Shown here: piece by piece, positions 31,193 through 36,748 of the stretch
Numbering within the stretch: position 1 is the first letter of the stretch
How the letters are laid out: each line of letters begins with the position of its first letter
NCBI GenBank assembly: GCA_007376265.1
Contig: VMFW01000013.1
Span: forward strand, 1 to 36,748
Source: Parcubacteria group bacterium Gr01-1014_20
GTDB taxonomy: Bacteria; Patescibacteriota; Minisyncoccia; UBA6257; 2-01-FULL-56-20
DNA: 36,748 bases
Direction: 5' to 3'
Translations under genes and position numbers: made by a program
Notes under the pieces: model-generated
Told to the model about the DNA's origin: nothing
Seen by the model: the letters and a program-made list of their open reading frames with translations, nothing else
Databases searched by the model: none

Positions 31193-31801
31193 ATGAAAAA
31201 CCTTTGTTCAAAATCAGGTTTGGCAGCTGCAGTCCTGATCGGCATTATTACGAGCGTTATTATTTTGGGTAGTATTATTTATTTTACCTCGTCGAGTCAA
31301 AGTGAAACGGCGGAAACGTTCGATGACAAGAGTGATATTACGCCGGTGGACAAGAATGGTGACGCCGTGATAGGTGAGAAAAAAACGATGCCGATCATGA
31401 AGGACGATATGGAAAAAATGATCACTTTTTCTGGAACTGTTTTGGCCGGCAGCGCCGCCCCACTTCTAGATTTCACAAAAATCGACTACGAAACAGCCCT
31501 CAAATCCGACAAACTCGTTGTTCTTTATTTTTATGCCAACTGGTGCCCGATTTGCAAAGAAGAAGTACCGAGATTACAAGCGGCCTTCAACGAACTCCAA
31601 ACCTCTCGGGCGGTTGGTTTCCGGGTGAACTTTAAAGACAACGAAACCGATAAAGACGAAGAAACCCTTGCTAGGCAATTCGGAGTTAGCTATCAGCACA
31701 CCAAGGTGTTTCTCAAAAATAGCGAACGAGTACTGAAAGCTCCAGACAGTTGGAGTAAGGATCGTTACTTGAGCGAGATTAATAAATTTCTAACAAATTA
31801 A
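31193..31801 (+). CDS. Membrane-anchored thioredoxin-like protein (WCPIC), 202 aa
   Basis: An N-terminal anchor (about 11-32), a polar 60-residue stalk, then a thioredoxin fold with LVVLYFYANWCPICKEEVPRLQ; the redox pair is C118 and C121. The cis-Pro segment found in classic thioredoxins is replaced by QHTKVFLK, so the reaction specificity is uncertain. It overlaps the CcdA gene by 1 nt (TAATG) and is probably reduced by it. Confidence 0.88.
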   Translation: MKNLCSKSGLAAAVLIGIITSVIILGSIIYFTSSSQSETAETFDDKSDITPVDKNGDAVIGEKKTMPIMKDDMEKMITFSGTVLAGSAAPLLDFTKIDYETALKSDKLVVLYFYANWCPICKEEVPRLQAAFNELQTSRAVGFRVNFKDNETDKDEETLARQFGVSYQHTKVFLKNSERVLKAPDSWSKDRYLSEINKFLTN

Positions 31802-32586
31802 TGGAAAACCAAGCCTTACCTCAAAAATCTTCCAGCCCAAGCCGTTGGGACATTTTTCTATCCAGCTTCTTCTTTGTTCTAGGTTTTTCCGTAGTTTTTT
31901 CTCTAGTCGGTGTTCTCCTCCAAACCGTGCTTGAAAGTTCATCCTATACCGTCCAAGAATGGTTAGGGCGAATTGGGGGGGCGATCATCATTCTTTTCGG
32001 GTTGGTCGTCTTAAGACTTTTAAAAATTCCGTTTCTAGAACGCGATCATAAACTCGCGGTCAAAACCCGTTTCAGCTCGCGTTACCTAACCTCTTTTGTT
32101 TTTGGCGCCGCCTTCGCCGTTGGCTGGACGCCATGTGTAAGCGCGGCCCTGGGAGCTATTTTAGCCCTAGCCGCCACCGCCCCCGGAGGCGCCTTCGTTC
32201 TCCTCATGGCCTACGCCCTTGGTATCGGGCTACCATTTCTCCTTGTTGGCCTTTTCACTAGTCAGGCTCAAAACCTAATCAACCGCGCCGGTCGGTGGCT
32301 CGAATATTTTCAGTATTTCTTCGGGGTAGTCTTAATTATTCTTGGCATCTTGGTTTTTGTCGGCCAGCTGAACCGAGTCGCTAATTTAGAATTTGTCGTT
32401 AACTTTCTAGACACGCTCGGCGTTTCTACCTCTGCCGGCGAAAATATCAACTCCCTAAACCCAATAAATCTCGGCATCGCTTTTTTTGCCGGGCTAGCTT
32501 CTTTTCTTAGCCCCTGCATCTTGCCGCTTATCCCAGGATTTATCTCTTACTTAGCCTCGACCACTCCCAAAAAATCATCAGTTTGA
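31801..32586 (+). CDS. ccdA: CcdA-type membrane thiol transporter with circularly permuted order, 261 aa
   Basis: CcdA carries electrons to extracytoplasmic thioredoxins. In the usual protein the SPC helix comes first and GWTPC later. Here the chain starts at what is normally the second helix (WDIFLSSFFFVLGFSVVFSLVG), runs through GWTPC (108-112, C112), and ends with the normal N-terminal piece (INLGIAFFAGLASFLSPCILPLIPGFISYLAS, C239). The tail TTPKKSSV and the start LPQKSSSPSRW read like the two sides of the same linker, as expected for a permutation by tandem duplication. Both cysteines are kept, so function is plausible. The ATG overlaps the thioredoxin stop codon. Confidence 0.87.
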   Translation: MENQALPQKSSSPSRWDIFLSSFFFVLGFSVVFSLVGVLLQTVLESSSYTVQEWLGRIGGAIIILFGLVVLRLLKIPFLERDHKLAVKTRFSSRYLTSFVFGAAFAVGWTPCVSAALGAILALAATAPGGAFVLLMAYALGIGLPFLLVGLFTSQAQNLINRAGRWLEYFQYFFGVVLIILGILVFVGQLNRVANLEFVVNFLDTLGVSTSAGENINSLNPINLGIAFFAGLASFLSPCILPLIPGFISYLASTTPKKSSV

Positions 32587-32588
32587 TT

Positions 32589-33680
32589 ATGGGAAACAAA
32601 AAAATCCTTCTCCCCCTGGTAGTCATAGCCATCATGGCGACCATTCTGTACCTAGATTCGGGTAAAATAAAACCCAGCGAAAATCTGCCCAAAGATCAAG
32701 CCGTCACTCCCTGTGACTTGGCGAATAGTTCGAAGTACGAGTGCTATCACGAAATTTCTACCCCGGATGGATTTCTAAACACCCCCTCGGTAAACCCAGG
32801 ACAACTCGAGCCAATCACGATAGGGGAGCTGGTTGGTAAAAAAGTGATTTTGGTAGATTTCTGGACCTACACTTGCATCAACTGCCAACGCACTCTGCCT
32901 TACCTCAATGCCTGGTACGAGAAATACGAAGACGAAGGGTTGGAAATTATCGGTATCCACACGCCCGAATTCGAATTTGAAAAAAAATATGAAAATGTCA
33001 AAGCCGCGGTGGATAAGTTTAAAATTAAATATCCGGTGGTTCTAGACAACGACTTTTCCACCTGGAATGCTTATCAAAACCGTTTTTGGCCAAGAAAATA
33101 TTTAATCGATATCCGCGGGAACATTATCTACGACCACATTGGCGAAGGAGGTTATGAGGAAACCGAAAAGAAAATTCAAGAAGCGCTGAAAGAACGAATG
33201 AGCGTGTTAGGAGTCGAAGGTGAACTCCCGAGCGAAATCGGCTCTCCCAAAGGCGTGACCGCAGTCGATCCGTCAAGAGTTGGGAGCCCCGAGGTCTACT
33301 TTGGCGCCGCGAGAAATGAGTTCTTGGGCAACGGCAAAAAAGGAGTGGTGGGAGACCAGGCCTTCGGCGAACCCGAGGATTTTAAACGAAACATCCTTTT
33401 CTTAGTTGGAAACTGGAATATCAAAGAAGAGTCCGCGGAAAACAAGACTGCTAGCGCTAAAATTATTTTTAAATATAGCGCGAAAAACGTCTACATGGTG
33501 GCTGGTTCAGAAAAAGGGGCTAAGCTAAAAATTATAAATGATGGTAAGGAGGTAAACTCCCTGATCGTCAAAGAAGAAGTGCTGTATCCGATCATAGAGA
33601 ATTCAACCTACGGCGAGCACCTCCTTGAAATCATCATCGAAAATCCGGGTCTCATCGCTTTCACCTTTACTTTCGGTTAA
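32589..33680 (+). CDS. TlpA/DipZ-like thioredoxin with C-terminal sandwich domain, 363 aa
   Basis: ATG 32589 starts a signal anchor (6-22). A thioredoxin-like domain follows with VDFWTYTCINCQRTLPYLNAW (C96, C99), IIGIHTPEFEFEK and YPVVLDNDFSTWNAY, which match the thioredoxin half of DipZ. Residues from about 235 form a beta-sandwich like the DipZ C-terminal module. In mycobacteria the CcdA, thioredoxin and sandwich parts form one protein; here they are neighbours with a 2-nt gap. It ends FTFG, as in the family. Confidence 0.88.
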   Translation: MGNKKILLPLVVIAIMATILYLDSGKIKPSENLPKDQAVTPCDLANSSKYECYHEISTPDGFLNTPSVNPGQLEPITIGELVGKKVILVDFWTYTCINCQRTLPYLNAWYEKYEDEGLEIIGIHTPEFEFEKKYENVKAAVDKFKIKYPVVLDNDFSTWNAYQNRFWPRKYLIDIRGNIIYDHIGEGGYEETEKKIQEALKERMSVLGVEGELPSEIGSPKGVTAVDPSRVGSPEVYFGAARNEFLGNGKKGVVGDQAFGEPEDFKRNILFLVGNWNIKEESAENKTASAKIIFKYSAKNVYMVAGSEKGAKLKIINDGKEVNSLIVKEEVLYPIIENSTYGEHLLEIIIENPGLIAFTFTFG

Positions 33681-33911
33681 ACTAATTGGCACCTCGAAGA
33701 TAAAAAAATCTACGCCGATTTCAAATTTAAGAATTTTAAAGAGGCGATGAGCTTTGCTAATCGGGTGGGGGATATCGCCGAAGCGGAGGGCCACCACCCC
33801 GACATCCTCGTTGGCTACGGCCGAGTCAGGGTTGAAACCTGGACCCACGCTATCGGTGGCCTCTCTATCAACGACTTTATCCTGGCCTCAAAAATCGACG
33901 AGCTAAAATAA
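33681..33911 (+). pseudogene. phhB: 5'-truncated pterin-4a-carbinolamine dehydratase
   Basis: Directly after the TlpA-like stop codon and in the same frame, 76 codons read [38 protein letters not shown] and [19 protein letters not shown]. These are the core motifs of pterin-4a-carbinolamine dehydratase (EGHHPDI is diagnostic). About 20 N-terminal residues are missing, and no ATG, GTG or TTG occurs in frame before the ATG at 33747, which would remove more of the fold. It is a remnant, unless stop-codon readthrough or a non-standard start is used. Confidence 0.85.
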
Positions 33912-34006
33912 TTGATTTCCTGGCCTCCGCGTGTTAAAAATCATCTAAACAATAGGGGTTGTTTTTGTCATTCTGACCAATAATTGTTCTTTAACAAGGA
34001 GGAAAA

Positions 34007-34870
34007 ATGAGAAACTACCACGAGCTTCAGAAAGCTCGCTGGGAAGAAGGCTTGTTTGTCTGTATCGGACTAGACACCGATCCGGAGAAAGTCCCAGCTC
34101 ACCGTCGTTCGGCACTTGTTGAGTCGACCATGCTTCACTTTAACTGCGATATTGTCGATGCCACTCGCGACATCGTCTCGGCCTACAAACCTAACACCGC
34201 TTTTTACAAGGCCCATGGTTCCGCTGGTATTCGTGCCCTCCAGGCAACCACTCACTACATCAACCTCAAGGCGCCAGACGTACCAGTTATTTTGGACGAC
34301 AAAAGTGGCGATATTGGCAACACTAATAATGGCCACGTGAAGTTTGCCTTCGAGTATTGTAATGCGGACGCGCTCACCATTAACCCTTATGTTGGCCGGA
34401 TGGCGCTCGAACCGTTTTTAGCCAACGGCGAAAAAGGCTTCTTCATTCTTTGTAGAACTTCGAACCCCGGAGCCGGCGAATTCCAAGACCTACCAGTTCA
34501 AACCGAATGGGCTCCGGACGGCACTATGTTTCTCTACGAATACGTCGCTTTCCGCGCCGCTAAAGATTGGAATGAAATCAATAACTGCGGGGTGGTTGTC
34601 GGCGCCACTGTTCCTGATGAACTTTTGAAAGTTCGCCAGCTTGTTGGTGATATGCCGATTCTAATTCCCGGTGTCGGCGCTCAAGGGGGCGATCTCGAAG
34701 CAATTCTTAAAGTTTGCCGCGATTCAACTGGTCAAGGTATGATCATCAACATTTCCCGCTCAGCCATCTACGCTTCCAGCGGTCCGGATTTCGCCGATCG
34801 CGCGCGGGACGAAGTAGTGAGGATGAACCAAATTATTCAGCGAACTTTAGGAATCACGAAAGGGGAGTGA
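34007..34870 (+). CDS. pyrF: Orotidine 5'-phosphate decarboxylase
   Basis: It converts OMP to UMP, the last step of pyrimidine synthesis. The TIM-barrel catalytic core is VILDDKSGDIGNTN (D97, K99, D102), fitting the DxKxxDI signature. FVCIGLDTDPEKVP near residue 17 and YKPNTAFYKAHG are the other family hallmarks, matching the longer (type 2) PyrF group; 287 aa fits that group. An ACAAGGAGG SD precedes the ATG. pyrE starts 1 nt after its stop, so the pair acts as a two-gene UMP synthase. Confidence 0.93.
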   Translation: MRNYHELQKARWEEGLFVCIGLDTDPEKVPAHRRSALVESTMLHFNCDIVDATRDIVSAYKPNTAFYKAHGSAGIRALQATTHYINLKAPDVPVILDDKSGDIGNTNNGHVKFAFEYCNADALTINPYVGRMALEPFLANGEKGFFILCRTSNPGAGEFQDLPVQTEWAPDGTMFLYEYVAFRAAKDWNEINNCGVVVGATVPDELLKVRQLVGDMPILIPGVGAQGGDLEAILKVCRDSTGQGMIINISRSAIYASSGPDFADRARDEVVRMNQIIQRTLGITKGE

Positions 34871-34871
34871 C

Positions 34872-35648
34872 ATGCCGGAAAGCAAAGCCAGAGAAATTCT
34901 TGCGAGCGTCGACGCCGTAATCGATAACGATCACTTTGTTTACACCTCCGGCCTACATGGTAGGGCTTATGTGAACAAAGACGCCGTCTACCCATTCACT
35001 AGAAAAACTTCGACACTTTGCCTCGAGATCGCCATGCATTTTTTAGAAAGCGATATCGAAGTTGTTTTAGCTCCAGCCGTAGGCGGTGTCGCTTTAACCC
35101 AGTGGGTTGCCTTCCATCTTTCTGAAATCACCGAAAGAGAGGTTCTGGCTCTCTACGCCGAGAGAAGTGAAAGCGTGATTGTTGCCACCAGCCCATCCGA
35201 AAACTACATCAGAGTAAAACACGGAAGGGTTGTCTATCACCATGATTACGGTGATAGTGAAATTGGGGGGACAGAAGTTCTTCAATTGTTCCGGGGCGAT
35301 CAACTCGTAAAGAAGTACGATTCTCTTGACCTCAAACGCGGTTATAACAAACTCATTGCCGGAAAACGAGTTTTGGTTGTTGAAGACATCTTGAACACTG
35401 GTGGCACCGCCTTGAAAGCCGTGAATGTTGCGCGTCAAAACAAGGGCCAGGTTGTCGCCGTTGCTGCTCTCTGCAATCGTGGTGGAGTTACAGTCGAGAT
35501 GTTTGGCGTCGAAGAGTTGTATTCTCTCCTCAACATCAATATGCAGGTGTGGACGGCGGCAGAATGCCCCATGTGTGAAGAAGGCATCCCCGTTAACGTT
35601 GCCCTTGGTAAGGGTAGAGAGTTTTTGGAAAGTCGAGATAAAAAGTAA
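34872..35648 (+). CDS. pyrE: Orotate phosphoribosyltransferase with internal insertion, 258 aa
   Basis: It joins orotate and PRPP to give OMP. The PRPP-binding loop is VLVVEDILNTGGTALKAV (about 167-184). FVYTSGLHGRAYVNKD and LAPAVGGVALTQWVA are also family motifs. Between LYAE (about 97) and LKRGYNKLIAGKRV (about 154) there is an extra segment of about 45 residues, rich in Tyr, His and Asp, that ordinary OPRT lacks. The length (258) exceeds the usual 180-215. The C-terminal ECPMCEEGIPV Cys pair is a common OPRT ending. A GGGGAG SD lies within the pyrF end. Confidence 0.92.
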   Translation: MPESKAREILASVDAVIDNDHFVYTSGLHGRAYVNKDAVYPFTRKTSTLCLEIAMHFLESDIEVVLAPAVGGVALTQWVAFHLSEITEREVLALYAERSESVIVATSPSENYIRVKHGRVVYHHDYGDSEIGGTEVLQLFRGDQLVKKYDSLDLKRGYNKLIAGKRVLVVEDILNTGGTALKAVNVARQNKGQVVAVAALCNRGGVTVEMFGVEELYSLLNINMQVWTAAECPMCEEGIPVNVALGKGREFLESRDKK

Positions 35649-35659
35649 TTCAAAATCCG

Positions 35660-35686
35660 AAAGCCCCTTTAAAACGGGGCTTTTTT
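35660..35686 (+). terminator. Terminator of pyrF-pyrE
   Basis: AAAGCCCC / GGGGCTTT stem, 8-nt loop, T6. Confidence 0.92.
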
Positions 35687-35755
35687 CTTAGTGGGGAATC
35701 ATAAGAAAATTCAGGGTGCGTTAGTTGTGGATATCCCAAAAGTCACATCCCCATT

Positions 35756-35784
35756 AACCCTTATAAACTAAGGGTTTTTTATTT
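35756..35784 (+). terminator. Second terminator before mraZ
   Basis: AACCCTTA / TAAGGGTT stem with a 5-nt loop and a T-rich tail. It insulates the dcw cluster start. Confidence 0.8.
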
Positions 35785-35806
35785 TTCACGCTATACGAGC
35801 GCTTCT

Positions 35807-35834
35807 TTGACAGTAGCGATAAGTGGTTTAGAAT
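35807..35834 (+). promoter_or_regulatory. Promoter of mraZ-rsmH
   Basis: TTGACA (35807-35812), 16 nt, TAGAAT (35829-35834). The expected start is about 35841, giving a leader of about 107 nt. Confidence 0.65.
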
Positions 35835-35844
35835 TAAATGAAAG

Positions 35845-35899
35845 TGGGGAGCTGTGGAGAAACATGGGGATAAACGCCACTTTTAGAGCTTTTCTGGGG
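35845..35899 (+). promoter_or_regulatory. MraZ operator: phased TGGNG repeats
   Basis: TGGGG at 35845, TGGAG at 35855, TGGGG at 35865 and TGGGG at 35895 are spaced exactly 10, 10 and 30 nt apart. MraZ in other bacteria binds TGGGN repeats separated by 5 nt upstream of its own gene. The array lies just after the expected transcript start, as for a repressor. Confidence 0.75.
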
Positions 35900-35947
35900 A
35901 TAACTTCCTGTTTCTAACAAAGAATTAAAGAATCCCATTTTTCTACA

Positions 35948-36379
35948 ATGCTTCTCGGCGAATACAAGCACAATTTAGATATCAAAGGTCGCGTAGCTGT
36001 TCCGGCTAAGTTTCGCGAGAAACTAGTCGGAGGAGCAATTATTACTCGCGGACTTGATAATTGTTTATTTGTTTTCGGAAGCAAAGAGTGGGAAATTTTG
36101 GCTCAGAAGTTGGTTAACTTGCCACTGGCACAAGCTAACTCGCGAGCCTTTTCTCGCTTAATGCTGGCTGGAGCGATGGATGTAGAGCTCGACAATCAGG
36201 GAAGAATCCTGATCCCCGATTACTTGCGAAAATATGCCGACCTAAAAAAGCAAGTTGTGGTTGCCGGGCTCTACAGCCGCGTCGAGATTTGGGATCAGGA
36301 CAATTGGGATAAATACAAACAGAAAACGGAAAACTCTTCGGAGGAAATCGCCGAGAAATTAGGAGAGTTAGGCATCTAG
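35948..36379 (+). CDS. mraZ: MraZ transcriptional regulator
   Basis: MraZ is the DNA-binding first gene of the division and cell-wall cluster. Two AbrB/SpoVT-like halves are seen: LGEYKHNLDIKGRVAVPAKFREKL and GAMDVELDNQGRILIPDYLRKYADL, each with the family's D-x-KGR or DNQGR turn. 143 aa is normal. The phased TGGNG array upstream supports autorepression. rsmH starts directly after the stop codon. Confidence 0.95.
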   Translation: MLLGEYKHNLDIKGRVAVPAKFREKLVGGAIITRGLDNCLFVFGSKEWEILAQKLVNLPLAQANSRAFSRLMLAGAMDVELDNQGRILIPDYLRKYADLKKQVVVAGLYSRVEIWDQDNWDKYKQKTENSSEEIAEKLGELGI

Positions 36380-36748
36380 ATGTCCCACATCCCCGTTCTT
36401 TTACAAGAAACCATTGATTGCTTAGACCCGGAGCCGGGAGAATTTTTCATCGACGGTACCGCAAATGGCGGTGGTCACTCGAAAGAAATTCTGAAAACCA
36501 TTTCACCGGGCGGAACACTCTTATGTGTTGATTGGGATGAGACCGCGATTAAGAAAATCAAGCAAGAAATTCAGTCCGAAAGCTCTAAAATAGTTTTCGC
36601 CAACGAAAATTATGCCGGACTACCAGAATTATTGAAAAGAAAAAAACTCCCGAAAGCTAATGGATTACTTCTGGACTTGGGATTTTCCTCAGATCAACTG
36701 AATACCTCCGGTCGGGGATTCAGCTTCCTCGAAGACGAGCCCCTCTAC
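36380..36748 (+). CDS. rsmH: 16S rRNA (cytosine-1402-N4)-methyltransferase RsmH, 3' partial
   Basis: RsmH methylates C1402 of 16S rRNA using S-adenosylmethionine. The visible 123 residues start MSHIPVLLQETIDCL and contain the SAM motif FIDGTANGGGHSKEIL, the acidic CVDWDETAI and GLLLDLGFSSDQLNTSGRGFSF, which is diagnostic. The GTANGGGHS loop has Ala-Asn where the family usually has Leu-Gly. The gene runs off the window end. ATG follows the mraZ TAG with no gap. Confidence 0.95.
   Translation, partial: MSHIPVLLQETIDCLDPEPGEFFIDGTANGGGHSKEILKTISPGGTLLCVDWDETAIKKIKQEIQSESSKIVFANENYAGLPELLKRKKLPKANGLLLDLGFSSDQLNTSGRGFSFLEDEPLY

Noticed and set aside
34070-35438. Minus-strand frames opposite pyrF and pyrE
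   Set aside because: The + strand genes are certain by motif; these are codon-bias shadows.
1-36748. CRISPR arrays, insertion sequences, rRNA genes, phage or toxin-antitoxin modules
   Set aside because: Looked for and not seen: no regularly spaced direct repeats, no transposase or integrase motifs, no rRNA-like stretches.

Overview
This 36.7-kb window looks like a chromosomal piece of a Candidate Phyla Radiation / Patescibacteria (Parcubacteria-like) genome. That is an inference. It rests on compact genes with short gaps, small membrane-anchored hypotheticals, a DUF11/peptidoglycan-binding-like surface protein, patchy nucleotide biosynthesis, and two families of dispersed intergenic repeats of a kind I associate with environmental and CPR genomes. 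All genes read on the + strand. I see no rRNA, CRISPR array, insertion sequence or phage module. There is one tRNA (Val, CAC anticodon).

Layout. 1-2.2 kb: the 3' end of a surface-protein gene and two orphan small genes, each with its own promoter, Shine-Dalgarno (SD) and terminator. 2.2-3.4 kb: rplJ-rplL behind an L10-leader RNA and an attenuator-like hairpin. 3.4-9.0 kb: a four-helix membrane protein, tRNA-Val, a 986-residue protein with two GHKL ATPase domains and a C-terminal HExxH motif, and two membrane proteins. 9.1-16.9 kb: a string of mostly single-gene units: a CheY-like receiver, a stand-alone IMP cyclohydrolase domain of PurH that apparently starts at CTG, an HD hydrolase, PyrD, a fatty-acid-hydroxylase-like enzyme, a divergent PurM, and orphans. 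17.0-24.1 kb: a broken RBBP9-type hydrolase, an intact alpha/beta hydrolase, a tandem pair of M14 carboxypeptidase paralogues of which the first has lost catalytic residues, an ArsR-like regulator flanked by two matching palindromes, engB, a PGPGW-like protein, ywbE, a DUF1905 protein and a SWIB protein. 24.1-33.9 kb: a copper and thiol-redox island (DUF1573, two CcdA-like proteins, vicinal-Cys membrane proteins, a YHS protein, a DUF5676-like protein, a CopB-type P-ATPase, a Met-rich protein, two thioredoxin-like proteins), ending in a 5'-truncated pterin dehydratase. 34.0-36.7 kb: pyrF-pyrE, then mraZ-rsmH, the start of the division and cell-wall cluster.

Two expression styles alternate. One set (orphans, receiver, purH, pyrD, purM, pyrFE) has a -35/-10 promoter, usually a leader of about 30-60 nt, a strong AGGAGG-type SD, and its own terminator or operon terminator. 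The other set has no SD and carries a -10 box that ends 6-9 nt before the start codon, as expected for leaderless mRNAs.

The most unusual items are the tandem GHKL plus HExxH protein, a CcdA whose two active-cysteine segments are in reversed (circularly permuted) order, the M14 pseudoenzyme/enzyme pair, the twin-palindrome regulator locus, the 10-bp-periodic MraZ-type operator, and the CTG-started IMP cyclohydrolase.
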